From Actinomyces sp. HPA0247 (GTDB taxonomy: Bacteria > Actinomycetota > Actinomycetes > Actinomycetales > Actinomycetaceae): a DNA stretch of 64,000 nt. Below, piece after piece: positions 1 to 12,904 of this stretch; positions within the stretch are counted from its first letter, which is position 1, and every line of letters starts with the position of its first letter. The stretch lies in the NCBI GenBank assembly GCA_000411415.1, contig KE150450.1:818932-882931 (forward strand), written 5' to 3'. The position numbers were made by a program, and so were the translations under genes. The notes below the pieces were generated by a model, which was not told the DNA's origin, made no database searches, and saw nothing but the letters and a program-made list of their open reading frames with translations.

Positions 1-1231
1 CATCGCGATCACCGTCGACCCCTCCATCGAGGTCGTCACCGAAGAGGAAGATAAGGAAGAGCCCACCCCGGTCACTCCCGAACCCGCGCCCGCTACGCCC
101 GCGCCCGCCCCGGCCTCGTCGAAGGAGGACCGCGAAGAGCACCACTCCCCCGCCCTGGCCTCCTCGAACGCCGACTCGGGCCCGACGCACCTGAACCCAA
201 AGTTCACCTTCGACACCTTTGTGATCGGCCCCTCGAACCGTTTCGCACACGCCGCGGCCCTGGCGGCCTCCGAGAGCCCGGGAACGGCGTTCAATCCCCT
301 CTTTATCTACGGCGACTCCGGGCTGGGCAAGACGCACCTGCTGCAGGCCATCGGCCACAACGCGCTGTCGATGATGCCCCACCTGAAGGTCCGCTACGTC
401 AACTCCGAAGAGTTCACGAACGAGTTCATTAACGCGATTCGCCTCAATAAGACGGACAACTCCCAGGTCGAGGCGTTCCACCGCCGCTACCGCGAGCTCG
501 ACATCCTCCTCATCGACGACATTCAGTTCATCGGCGACAAGGAGCAGACGGTGGAAGGCTTCTTCCATACCTTTAATGCTCTGCACAGCGCCAACAAGCA
601 GATCGTGCTGACTTCCGACCTGCCCCCGGCTCAGCTCAAGGGCTTCGAGGACCGCATGCGTTCGCGCTTCTCCTCCGGCCTGCTCGTGGATGTTCAGCCG
701 CCGGACCTGGAGACCCGCATCGCAATCCTGCACAAGAAGGCGGACGCCGAGGGCCTCGAGGTCACGCCTGAGGTCTTCGAGTACGTGGCCTCGCGCATCT
801 CCTCGAACATCCGTGAGCTGGAGGGCGCGCTCGTGCGCATCGGCGCGTGGGCGTCGCTGTACCAGGAGCGCATCGACCTGAATCTCGCGCAGATGATGCT
901 CAAGGACTTCGTGTCCAACCCGGACGACAACGAGATCACCGTCAGCCTCATTATGAGCCAGTGCGCCGTCTACTTCGGCGTGACGATCGAGCAGATGGGC
1001 TCCTCGGAGCGCAGCCACAACGTCGTCGAGGCCCGCCAGATCGCCATGTACCTGTGCCGCGAGCTCACCGACCTGTCGCTGCCCAAGATCGGACAGGCCT
1101 TCGGACGCGACCACACGACGGTCATGCACGCGAACAAGAAGATCTCCAAGCTCATGAAGGAAAAGCGCGAGACCTTCAACCACGTGTCGGAGCTTACAAA
1201 CCGCATTAAGCAGAAGGCCAGAGAGTCGTGA
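1..1231 (+). CDS. dnaA: Chromosomal replication initiator DnaA (5' end outside window)
   Basis: DnaA binds oriC and opens it for helicase loading. The open frame runs from base 2, so the N-terminal domain I and the start lie outside the window; about 409 residues are present. The first ~65 residues are a Pro/Ala/Glu-rich domain II linker. Then comes the AAA+ core: Walker [10 protein letters not shown] at ~311, Walker B LLIDDIQF at ~505, and the C-terminal DNA-binding domain with the signature [10 protein letters not shown] at ~1103. The gene is followed by a box-rich gap and dnaN, the usual origin arrangement. Identity is secure; only the start is missing. Confidence 0.98.
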   Translation, partial: IAITVDPSIEVVTEEEDKEEPTPVTPEPAPATPAPAPASSKEDREEHHSPALASSNADSGPTHLNPKFTFDTFVIGPSNRFAHAAALAASESPGTAFNPLFIYGDSGLGKTHLLQAIGHNALSMMPHLKVRYVNSEEFTNEFINAIRLNKTDNSQVEAFHRRYRELDILLIDDIQFIGDKEQTVEGFFHTFNALHSANKQIVLTSDLPPAQLKGFEDRMRSRFSSGLLVDVQPPDLETRIAILHKKADAEGLEVTPEVFEYVASRISSNIRELEGALVRIGAWASLYQERIDLNLAQMMLKDFVSNPDDNEITVSLIMSQCAVYFGVTIEQMGSSERSHNVVEARQIAMYLCRELTDLSLPKIGQAFGRDHTTVMHANKKISKLMKEKRETFNHVSELTNRIKQKARES

Positions 1232-1640
1232 AAGCCGCGCGGGCGCTGAGATAAGTCGGCGCCCGCGCTCAATTCACAGGAGTTGTGCACAGGCGGTGCA
1301 CGAACGGGCTCGAGCTGTGGAGAAAAAGAGCCCTCCTGTGGATCTCAAAATGTTGTCATTTGCTTCGTGCACAGGACCACGTGACGAATCCACAGCCTCG
1401 TCCCAGAATGACAACACAGAGATTTGACTGAAATTACGCCGCATAAGGGAGTTTTCCACAGAACTCACAACCCTTATGATGGAGGGACAGTCACATAACA
1501 AAAATTTTTTCACAGGCCTCCGTACAACAACGGCGACGCCGACGCGACACGATGGCGCACGCGAGGCGAATTTCCTGCCCCACGTGCGCACACTTGTGGG
1601 TAAAGTAGTATCCGATCCGTTTTGTGTTTTGGAGGCAGCT
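1232..1640. other. oriC: Probable chromosomal origin oriC, dnaA-dnaN gap
   Basis: This 409-base gap has no gene and many DnaA-box-like 9-mers: TTGTGCACA at 1283-1291, TGTGGAGAA at 1316-1324 (reverse), TGTGGATCT at 1337-1345 (reverse), GAATCCACA at 1386-1394, TTTTCCACA at 1452-1460 and TTTTTCACA at 1506-1514. A short A/T run at ~1498-1510 could be the unwinding region. Position between dnaA and dnaN is the classical actinobacterial oriC site. Most boxes are one mismatch from TTATCCACA. The dnaN promoter must also lie here. Confidence 0.85.
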
Positions 1641-2777
1641 ATGAAGTTCACCGTCGCCCGCGATGTTCTGGCCGAAGCCGTGTCGTGGACCGCCCGCGCG
1701 CTCCCGGTGCGTCCGGCCTCGCCGATCCTGGCTGGCGTGCGCATCAAGGCTGAGGGCGACGAGCTGACCCTGTCCTCCTTCGACTACGAGGTCTCCGCGA
1801 ACTCGCACATTCCCGCCACCGTCGACGAGGCCGGCGAGGTTCTGGTCTCCGGACGCCTCCTGGCAGACATCTCTAAGTCACTGCCCTCCAAGCCTGTCTC
1901 CGTCGAGCTCGATGGCCAGAAGGTGAACCTGGTCTGCGGATCCTCGCACTTCACGCTCGCGGTGATGCCCCTGGACGAGTACCCGCTGCTGCCCGCACAG
2001 CCCACCACTGTTGGCGCGATCGACTCCTCGACGCTGTCGCAGGCCGTCTCCCAGGTGTCGATTGCCGCGTCGCGCGACGACACCCTGCCGCTGCTGACGG
2101 GCGTGCGCATCGAGATCAACGGCCCGGCGATCACGCTGCTGGCCACCGACCGCTACCGCCTCGCCATGCGCGAGCTGGATTGGGAGCCCGCCGACACCTC
2201 GATCGAAGAGGTCGCCCTGGTCAAGGCCCGCATCCTCCAGGACGTCGCCAAGTCGATGACCTCGGGTGCCAAGGTCGAGGTCGGCCTGTCCGGCGAATCC
2301 CAGCCCGGCGCCTCGTCCCTCATCGGCTTCACCGCCCAGGGCCGCCGCACCACCTCGACCCTCATGGACGGCGACTACCCCGCCGTGCGTCGCCTCTTCC
2401 CCGAGACCACGCCGATCCAGGCCGTCGTCGATCGTCACGCGCTGCTCGAGGCCGTCAAGCGTATGTCGCTGGTCGCCGAGCGCAAGACCTCCGTGCGCCT
2501 GGCTTTCACCGAGGGCCAGCTGGTCCTCGAGGCCGGTCAGGGCGACAACGCCCAGGCCTCCGAGGCCATCGAGGCGACCCTGCATGGCGACGACATTTCG
2601 ACCGCGTTCAACCCGCAGTTCCTCATCGACGGCCTGCAGGTCCTGGACACCGACTACGTGCGCTTCGGCTTCACCCACCCCACGAAGCCGGCCGTCATCA
2701 CGGGCCAGAAGAAGGCCGACGAGGGCGAGGTCACGCAGTTCCGCTACCTGCTGATGCCCATCCGCTTCGGCATCTGA
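1641..2777 (+). CDS. dnaN: DNA polymerase III sliding clamp (beta subunit)
   Basis: DnaN is the ring-shaped processivity clamp that tethers the replicative polymerase and many repair proteins to DNA. The 378-residue length is normal for the family, and the C-terminus YLLMPIRFGI is the characteristic clamp ending. ATG 1641 is chosen because GGAGG lies at 1631-1635, five bases upstream; an in-frame extension to 1476 would run through origin sequence. recF starts two bases after its stop, so the two are probably cotranscribed. Confidence 0.98.
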   Translation: MKFTVARDVLAEAVSWTARALPVRPASPILAGVRIKAEGDELTLSSFDYEVSANSHIPATVDEAGEVLVSGRLLADISKSLPSKPVSVELDGQKVNLVCGSSHFTLAVMPLDEYPLLPAQPTTVGAIDSSTLSQAVSQVSIAASRDDTLPLLTGVRIEINGPAITLLATDRYRLAMRELDWEPADTSIEEVALVKARILQDVAKSMTSGAKVEVGLSGESQPGASSLIGFTAQGRRTTSTLMDGDYPAVRRLFPETTPIQAVVDRHALLEAVKRMSLVAERKTSVRLAFTEGQLVLEAGQGDNAQASEAIEATLHGDDISTAFNPQFLIDGLQVLDTDYVRFGFTHPTKPAVITGQKKADEGEVTQFRYLLMPIRFGI

Positions 2778-2778
2778 C

Positions 2779-3975
2779 GTGCGCGTCTCCCACCTGGCCC
2801 TCGACGACTTCCGCTCCTGGAAGCACGGGGTCGTCGAGCTGCCCGAGGGCCCTACGGTCCTGGTGGGCGCGAACGGCCAGGGAAAGACGAACCTTGTCGA
2901 GGCGCTCGCCTACCTGTCCACGTTCTCGTCGCACAGGGTCGGCGCGGAGGGCGCGCTCGTGCGCATCCCCATCGACGAGGCCGAGGCCGCCCCGGGTGGC
3001 GCCGTCATCCGCGCGCGGGTCGTGGCCTCGGGCCGCGAGCAGGTCATCGAGCTGGAGATTGTGCGCGGCAAGGCCAATCGTGCGCGCATCAACCGTGCGC
3101 AGGTGAAGCCCCGCGAGATTCTGGGCATCGTGCGCACGGTCGTGTTCGCCCCCGAGGATCTGTCCCTCGTACGCGGCGACCCGTCGGTGCGCCGCTCTTT
3201 CCTGGATGACCTGGCCACGCAGCTCTCCCCCATCCACGCCTCCGTGCGCTCCGACTTCGATCGTGTTGCGCGCCAGCGCGCCGCGCTCATGAAGGCCGCC
3301 CAGGCCTCGATCCGCCGCGGCCAGTCCCCCGACCTGTCGACCCTCGAGATCTGGGATCAGCAGTTTGCAGCGCTGTCCGCGCGCATCACGGCCACGCGCG
3401 CGTCCATCGCGTCGCGCCTGGAAGAGCCGGCCGCGCGCGCCTACGACGACGTGGCCGACTCCCCGCGCCACCTGCGCCTCGCCTTCGACGCCTCGGTTGA
3501 CCGCGTCATCGGCACCGACCCCGATAACCCGGCCAGCGCGGACCTCACCGACGCGGAGGCCCAGACGCAGCGCATGCTCGCCGCCCTGACGTCCGTGCGC
3601 GAGAAGGAAACCGAGCGCGGCGTCAACCTCGTCGGCGCACACCGCGACGACCTGACCCTGGGCCTCGGCGCGATGCCCGTCAAGGGTTACGCGTCCCACG
3701 GCGAATCCTGGTCGGTCGCCCTCGCCCTGCGCCTCGGCGCCTTCGAACTCCTCAGCGACGATGGCGACACCCCGATCCTCATCCTCGACGACGTCTTCGC
3801 CGAGCTCGACTCCTCGCGCCGTGAGGGCCTGGCCGCCCTGGCCTCGAAAGCCGAGCAGATCATCGTCACCTGCGCGGTCGCTGGCGACCTGCCCGCCTCC
3901 CTCGACCACCACGCCCTGCACGTGCGCCTCGACCCCGAGCGCGGCACCGTCATCGACGGACCCGACGATGAGTGA
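2779..3975 (+). CDS. recF: DNA replication and repair protein RecF
   Basis: RecF is an SMC/ABC-type ATPase that helps load RecA at single-strand gaps. The 398-residue protein has a Walker A motif GANGQGKTN at residues 30-38 and a Walker B motif with D-loop, ILILDDVFAELD, near residues 334-345. The start is a GTG one base after the dnaN stop, so translation is probably coupled to dnaN. Its last eight bases overlap the next gene. Confidence 0.97.
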   Translation: MRVSHLALDDFRSWKHGVVELPEGPTVLVGANGQGKTNLVEALAYLSTFSSHRVGAEGALVRIPIDEAEAAPGGAVIRARVVASGREQVIELEIVRGKANRARINRAQVKPREILGIVRTVVFAPEDLSLVRGDPSVRRSFLDDLATQLSPIHASVRSDFDRVARQRAALMKAAQASIRRGQSPDLSTLEIWDQQFAALSARITATRASIASRLEEPAARAYDDVADSPRHLRLAFDASVDRVIGTDPDNPASADLTDAEAQTQRMLAALTSVREKETERGVNLVGAHRDDLTLGLGAMPVKGYASHGESWSVALALRLGAFELLSDDGDTPILILDDVFAELDSSRREGLAALASKAEQIIVTCAVAGDLPASLDHHALHVRLDPERGTVIDGPDDE

Positions 3976-4798
3976 GTGTGGCGGCCGCGCCGACGCGGAC
4001 TTCTCCGACGCGGACTTCTCCGACGCTGGCCTGGAGCCCGGGGTCGTGGGCTTCGGCGATGCCCCCGACGAAGAAGCCGACGAGTTCGTCGTCCGCGCCC
4101 TCGAACGCGCCCAAAGCGTCGCCCGCACGCACGGATACACCCGCTCGACCCTGCCCTCGTGGGGCCTCGACGAAACGCGGCCCCGCCGCAGCCTCGACGG
4201 AACCAGCGAATATGCCGCCATCGAAACCGACGGCTTCGGACGCCTCGCCGGCAGTGAGGACGATGCCCAGGCGCGAGCCGCAGCCCGAGCCGCCGCCTAC
4301 CGTCACGCCAATGGAATCGAGGCCCCGGCCTCGTCGAATGAGGAGGACCCCGAGGGAGACCTCGCGGCCCTGCGCCAAGCCCTCGAGGGAACCGGCGCCT
4401 CGTGGAGCCGCGCACCCGGCATGGCCGCCATGCGCCCGCGCTACCGCCGGGCCAACTCGCTGGGCGCGATCCTGGCGCGCACAATCAAAGCCCGCGAATG
4501 GGACACCCCCACGAAAATGGGCTCGATCATGGCGAAATGGCGTGTCATCGTCGGCCCCCAGGTCGCCGAACACGCCCACATCGAGACCTTCGAAGGCCAC
4601 CGCCTCGTCGTGCGCACCGACTCCACCGCCTGGGCCAAACAGCTCCAGCTCCTCCTGCCCACCATCGAGCGCCGCATCGCCGAAGAGGTCGGCTCGGGCG
4701 TCGTCGAACAGGTCATCATCCGAGGCCCCGTCGCCCCCTCGTGGAGGAAAGGCCCCTACGTCGTGCGTGGCCGAGGCCCGCGCGCCGACTACGGGTAG
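3968..4798 (+). CDS. dciA: DciA-family (DUF721) protein, probable replicative helicase loader
   Basis: The C-terminal ~90 residues (LGAILARTIKAREW onward, through WRVIVGPQVAEH and VRTDSTAWAKQLQLL) match the DUF721/DciA pattern. DciA is the helicase operator found in bacteria lacking DnaC/DnaI, and dnaB lies elsewhere in this window. The ATG at 3968 overlaps the recF stop by eight bases and gives 276 residues. The N-terminal half is acidic and low in complexity, with a tandem FSDADFSDA repeat made by a 15-base duplication, and is probably disordered. The family call is firm; the loading function is inferred from the family. Confidence 0.88.
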   Translation: MSECGGRADADFSDADFSDAGLEPGVVGFGDAPDEEADEFVVRALERAQSVARTHGYTRSTLPSWGLDETRPRRSLDGTSEYAAIETDGFGRLAGSEDDAQARAAARAAAYRHANGIEAPASSNEEDPEGDLAALRQALEGTGASWSRAPGMAAMRPRYRRANSLGAILARTIKAREWDTPTKMGSIMAKWRVIVGPQVAEHAHIETFEGHRLVVRTDSTAWAKQLQLLLPTIERRIAEEVGSGVVEQVIIRGPVAPSWRKGPYVVRGRGPRADYG

Positions 4799-4901
4799 GT
4801 CACTAGGCGAGAAAATGAGCGGGGGACTCCCCCACATGGCCGGATTTTGTTAGTCTTCAACTGAATCCCGCACACTAGTGCGAATTTGACGAGGAGTAAC
4901 A

Positions 4902-5936
4902 ATGAGCAATCCGTACGCACAACAGGGCGGTAACGGGTGGGGAAACAACCCCCAGGGGCAGCAGGGCTACGGCCAGGGCGCCTACGGCGGGCGGCAACCC
5001 CAACAGCAGGGCTACGGGAACGGCCAGTATGGCGCCGGGCCCCAGCAGGGCTACGGGCAGAACGCATCCAACCCGTACGGCGCTGCAAACACGCAGAACC
5101 CCTACGGTGGGCAGAGCGCGTCCGACCCCTACGGCGGCCAGAGCAACGCAAATCCCTACGGCAGCCAAGGCGGCAACGCCTACGGTATGCAGAACCAGGG
5201 CGGCTACCCGCAGGGCTACGGGCAGCCTGGGATGTCGCCGATGGGCGCTCCCCAGCAGAAGTCGAAGACTCCCCTCATCGTTGGCGTCGTCGCGGGCGTC
5301 GTCGTCCTCCTCATGATCGGCGGCCTCGTGGTCTGGGGCCTGCTCGGCTCCGGTTCGAGGAGCGCCTCTGAGCCGTCCTCGGATCCCTCTTCGTCCTCGT
5401 CGGGCGGTTCCTCGAGCGGTTCCGGTTCGGGGTCGTCAAGTGGTTCCGGCTCGTCGAGTGGTAGCAAGGGCTCGGGTTCCTCGAGCGGTTCCGGCTCGTC
5501 GAGCGGTAGCAAGGGCCCCGGTTCGTCGAAGGGCAACAACGGTTCGAAAGACCACTACGAAGCTGATCTTGCCGGCAACACCGTCCACGTCGAGAGCACG
5601 AAGATCGAGTTGGGCCCGACTGACGACGACGGTGACCCGACTGTAGTCGCAACCTACACGGTCACCAACAACAACAAGAGCGAGGACGTGAGTGCCTTTC
5701 TTGCGCTACCCATGATGTATCAGAACGATCAGTTCCTGGAATCCGCGACATTCATGAAGAAAGATCTCCCGGGCTACGACCCCATCGATCTGTTGAAGAA
5801 AATGAATGTGGGCGAGACCAAGACAGTCGTCATCGGCTACAAGCTCAAGAGCACCACGGACACCGTCACCATCTTCGGACTCGACATGTTCGACACTGAC
5901 CATGATCTTGAGCCCTTCTTCTGGGATCCGAAGTGA
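4902..5936 (+). CDS. Single-pass membrane protein with QGYG-rich N-terminus and extracellular DUF5067/DUF4352-like domain
   Basis: The 344-residue protein has four parts. Residues 1-120 are rich in Gly, Gln, Tyr and Asn (repeated NPYG and QGYG). One transmembrane helix follows at ~122-148, then a Ser/Gly linker at ~152-215 with repeated GSGSSSG. The C-terminal ~125 residues look like a secreted beta-rich domain (VVATYTVTNNNKSEDVSAF), similar to DUF5067/DUF4352 cell-envelope domains. It has no signal cleavage motif, so the C-terminal domain is probably outside the cell on a membrane anchor. GAGGAG at 4891-4896 supports ATG 4902. Function is unknown. Confidence 0.8.
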   Translation: MSNPYAQQGGNGWGNNPQGQQGYGQGAYGGRQPQQQGYGNGQYGAGPQQGYGQNASNPYGAANTQNPYGGQSASDPYGGQSNANPYGSQGGNAYGMQNQGGYPQGYGQPGMSPMGAPQQKSKTPLIVGVVAGVVVLLMIGGLVVWGLLGSGSRSASEPSSDPSSSSSGGSSSGSGSGSSSGSGSSSGSKGSGSSSGSGSSSGSKGPGSSKGNNGSKDHYEADLAGNTVHVESTKIELGPTDDDGDPTVVATYTVTNNNKSEDVSAFLALPMMYQNDQFLESATFMKKDLPGYDPIDLLKKMNVGETKTVVIGYKLKSTTDTVTIFGLDMFDTDHDLEPFFWDPK

Positions 5937-6032
5937 TCTGACACCACCCTTGTTGGCCTGCATCGACAGGCACACGCCGCGCTGCGGCGGTGACCGCAAT
6001 GCAGGCGGTCGCTCCGCCTGAACGCACGCATC

Positions 6033-6064
6033 GGGGCCGCCCTCCCAGCCGGGAGGGCGGCCCC
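6033..6064 (+). terminator. Strong hairpin terminator before gyrB
   Basis: A perfect 14-base-pair stem (GGGGCCGCCCTCCC and its complement) with loop AGCC lies between the membrane-protein gene and gyrB. It has no U-run, as is common in high-GC actinobacteria. The remaining sequence to 6238 holds the gyrB leader; a TAGAAT at 6188-6193 is a possible -10 box, without a convincing -35. Confidence 0.7.
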
Positions 6065-6238
6065 GTGTGTCCCAGCCGCAACCACAATCGGCATGTGACT
6101 CATCACAGTCGAGTTTTCGTTGCAATCACACAGTTTGTAAAGTAACCCTCCGAGCCCGTCAATCCCGGGTACAAGCGCCACTTTTGGTAGAATCTACAAG
6201 GTTAAACATCTATTTTCGCGCACTGCGAGGGGAGCCAC

Positions 6239-8263
<2,025 letters not shown>

Positions 8264-8337
8264 CAACACCGCGACCAGCCCAGCCCCGGCCTCGTACCGA
8301 ACGGGCCTGATCGAGCAGAAACAACGTAAGGAAAAAC

Positions 8338-10962
<2,625 letters not shown>

Positions 10963-10967
10963 CGCGC

Positions 10968-11003
10968 GATCACGGGACGAGGCCTCCGCCTCGTCCCGTG
11001 ATC
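10968..11003 (+). terminator. Hairpin terminator after gyrA
   Basis: A 15-base-pair perfect stem (10968-10982 with 10989-11003, GATCACGGGACGAGG) and a six-base loop start six bases after the gyrA stop. The inner stem contains the pair GACGAGG/CCTCGTC, part of a motif overrepresented in the window. No U-run follows. Confidence 0.75.
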
Positions 11004-11089
11004 AAGCTTCCAAAGCGGCGCGGAACCAGCGCCAGAGCCGGGCGATGCGGTAGCCTGGCAGGTAGGAAGTGCGACCTGGAAGGAAACCC

Positions 11090-11482
11090 ATGAGCGACCA
11101 CGTCTCGAGCGCCCGCAGCGACGCTCCCCGCCGAGTTGACCTGGCGATCGCGCGCATCGACGCGTGGACCGTCATGAAGGTCTCCTTCCTCCTGTCCGTC
11201 GCCCTGGGCATCGCGATGGTCGTCGCCACGATCGTCCTGTGGCTCATGGTCGACGCCATGCACGTCTTCAGCCAAATCGAAGACTTCCTGCAGACCGTCG
11301 GCGCCGGCCGCTTCGCGGACCTGCTCGACTACGCCCGACTGCCGCGCGTCATCTCCTACGCGACCATCGTCGCCGTCATCAACGTCATCCTGCTCACCGC
11401 CCTGTCGACGCTGGGAGCCATGCTCTACAACGTTGTCGCCTCGCTGGTGGGCGGCGTTAAGGTGTCCCTCATGGATGAGTGA
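11090..11482 (+). CDS. DUF3566 membrane protein
   Basis: This 130-residue protein has two hydrophobic segments (VMKVSFLLSVALGIAMVVAT and ISYATIVAVINVILLTALST) and the family pattern RRVDLAIARIDAWTVMKVSF near the N-terminus. DUF3566 genes normally sit directly after gyrA in actinobacteria, as here. ATG 11090 is preferred over an upstream in-frame start at 11069 because GGAAGGA lies six bases before it. The function of the family is not known to me. Confidence 0.9.
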   Translation: MSDHVSSARSDAPRRVDLAIARIDAWTVMKVSFLLSVALGIAMVVATIVLWLMVDAMHVFSQIEDFLQTVGAGRFADLLDYARLPRVISYATIVAVINVILLTALSTLGAMLYNVVASLVGGVKVSLMDE

Positions 11483-11496
11483 GGGCACTCGCGCAA

Positions 11497-11522
11497 GGGG
11501 TCGGCTCACGCCGGCCCCTTTT
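11497..11522 (+). terminator. Rho-independent terminator after DUF3566
   Basis: A GGGGTCGGC/GCCGGCCCC stem with loop TCAC (one G-U pair) is followed by TTTT at 11519-11522, a complete intrinsic terminator. Confidence 0.85.
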
Positions 11523-11530
11523 GCTATACC

Positions 11531-11563
11531 TCGGGACGGGGGTTCGATTCCCCCCATCTCCAC
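11531..11563 (+). other. Isolated 3' end of tmRNA (ssrA), possible attachment-site remnant
   Basis: The sequence CGGGACGGGGGTTCGATTCC continues into CCCCATCTCCAC and matches the conserved 3' end of tmRNA: the T-arm (GGGGG, TTCGATT, CCCCC) followed by the 3' acceptor strand. There is no room for a tmRNA body, because DUF3566 and its terminator end nine bases upstream. tmRNA 3' ends are common integrase attachment sites, so this is most simply a recombination scar. The sequence match is clear; the att role is inferred. Confidence 0.7.
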
Positions 11564-11683
11564 AACGTGGCCCCTCCAGGTTGCTGTTCAGGGGCGCGCA
11601 GTGGTGACGGTGGTTTCACGTTGGCCTGCATCAGTGGTCGCAGTGGTGTTGTTAGTTTCAATATCGCCACGTCACCGCGTCCG

Positions 11684-11866
11684 GTGCGCGAAAAAGTTCG
11701 CCCTGCGCGCTCGAAACACTCCAAATTTGACGTTTTTGAGGTTGCTGGGCGAATTTTGTCGCGGGTTGAGTGGGGGAGGGGCCGTGCCGGGCGAATTTTG
11801 TCGCGTCTGTCGGCCCGCCACCGTCCCCGGAACAGTCCCTGGCCCGACACTACCCCGGCCCTGCCA
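11684..11866 (+). repeat. 183-base duplicated block, copy 1, with phased array B1
   Basis: It is nearly identical to 12585-12767 (offset 901, about three mismatches seen). It contains a left arm GCGAAAAAGTTCGCCC ending at 11703 and right arms GGGCGAATTTTGTCGCG starting at 11747 and 11789. The right arms are 42 bases apart, and the gap across the dyad is 44 bases. The left and right arms are imperfect inverted copies. Confidence 0.85.
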
Positions 11867-11909
11867 CCGTCCCCGGAACAGTTCCTGGCCCGACACTACC
11901 CCGGCCCTG
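11818..11909 (+). repeat. Tandem pair of a 46-base unit
   Basis: Two adjacent 46-base copies beginning CCACCGTCCCCGGAACAGT lie at 11818-11863 and 11864-11909. They differ at one position (CCCTGG versus TCCTGG). A third single copy lies at 12719-12764 inside the second large duplicate. Confidence 0.9.
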
Positions 11910-11948
11910 CCGCTGCCCACCGGCACCGCGGCCTGGCCCGTCGGCACA

Positions 11949-12066
11949 GCAATTTCGCATGCAATTCCCCAGCAGCTTGTTCAAACATTGAATTTGCATC
12001 GTTGGAATTGCAACGTTTTCTGGGTTTGTTGAAATTTGGTTCAATCGAATTGCATGCGAAATTTGT
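11949..12066. repeat. Family-A long palindrome, copy 1
   Basis: The left arm AATTTCGCATGCAATTCCCC and the right arm GAATTGCATGCGAAATT enclose a near-palindromic centre CGTTGGAATTGCAACG. The GAATT of the centre (12005) and of the right arm (12047) are exactly 42 bases apart. Close relatives lie at 22199, 22343, 42880, 43139 and 62240. No open frame crosses it. It could be a REPIN/MITE-like element, a protein-binding array or a folded RNA. Confidence 0.85.
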
Positions 12067-12218
12067 CTGACTGGGGTCTTGCCGCCGCCGACCGGTACCG
12101 TGGCTAGTCCCTGCGCCGCGAAGCCCGCCCGTGCCCTCCAGACCCTCCAGACCCTCCAGTGCCCTCCGCACTAGTGGGGCCTGTGGTGGTGTCGTGGCTA
12201 GCCCCGACTCTGCCGCGC

Positions 12219-12461
12219 GTTCGGTACAAAATTCTCCCTGCTCGGCTTCTTGGTGGTGACAACGGTATAAAACTCTCCCTGCATGTAGAAAAAGCGCCAA
12301 ATTAAGCCATTTCGGGCGAGCGGGGAGAGTTTTGTACCGGAAGTGGGGCCGTGTGGCTCGTGCTGGGAGAGTTTTGTACCGCACATGCGGCGAGGGTGGG
12401 TGTGCGGGGAGAGTTTTGTACCGGAAGTGGCCTGGCGTGGTTGTTGTTGGGCGAATAATGT
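12219..12461. repeat. Family-B phased array B2
   Basis: Two left arms (CGGTACAAAATTCTCCC ending 12238 and CGGTATAAAACTCTCCC ending 12279) face four right arms. Three are GGGAGAGTTTTGTACCG, starting at 12323, 12365 and 12407; the fourth, GGGCGAATAATGTCG at 12449, is degenerate. Right-arm spacing is exactly 42 each time, and the gap across the dyad is 44. The centre holds GCGCCAAATTAAGCCATTTC. It is homologous to 22617-22822. Confidence 0.9.
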
Positions 12462-12584
12462 CGTGCTCTGGCGTAGTCCTCGTGCCGGTTGGCGGGCTAT
12501 GGCAGTGCCCTGGCGCCGCCCACGGGCACCGCGGCCAGGCCGTTTGGACTCTCCGGCGCTCCATGCATCGGCGGTGGTGGGGTT

Positions 12585-12767
12585 GTGCGCGAAAAAGTTC
12601 GCCCTGCGCGCTCGAAACACCCCAAATTTGACGTTTTTGAGGTTGCTGGGCGAATTTTGTCGCGGGTTGAGTGAGGGAGGGGCCGTGCCGGGCGAATTTT
12701 GTCGCGTCTGTCGGCCCGCCACCGTCCCCGGAACAGTCCCTGGCCCGACACTACCCCGGCCCCGCCA
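12585..12767 (+). repeat. 183-base duplicated block, copy 2, with phased array B3
   Basis: This is the second copy of 11684-11866, with the same arms: left ending 12604, right at 12648 and 12690, so again 44 then 42. The near-identity suggests a recent duplication or gene conversion inside the island. Confidence 0.85.
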
Positions 12768-12833
12768 GCGCCTTGCGGCCCCGCCACCATACTTTGCGGT
12801 GCCTCGGCACCCCCACATCGGCGTCGGTGGGGG

Positions 12834-12904
12834 GTTTTGCACTACATGACGATCTTCTACGGCGTGTCGCCGGCGTGTCGGACCCCCGTGTAGTGCAATT
12901 CCCC
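12834..12904. repeat. Family-C palindrome, copy 1
   Basis: The arms TTTTGCACTACA and TGTAGTGCAATT flank a core with the direct repeat GGCGTGTCG. The same structure, with identical 55-base arm spacing, recurs at 53246-53322 after hemL. The arms resemble those of family A (GGGGAATTGCA) but point outward rather than inward. Confidence 0.85.

Noticed and set aside
1878-4484. Long minus-strand frames opposite dnaN, recF and dciA
   Set aside because: They are antisense shadows of high-GC genes whose plus-strand products are unmistakable.
12219-12461. Integron attC array
   Set aside because: The spacing, orientation mirroring and lack of cassettes or GTTRRRY-type core sites do not fit attC arrays.
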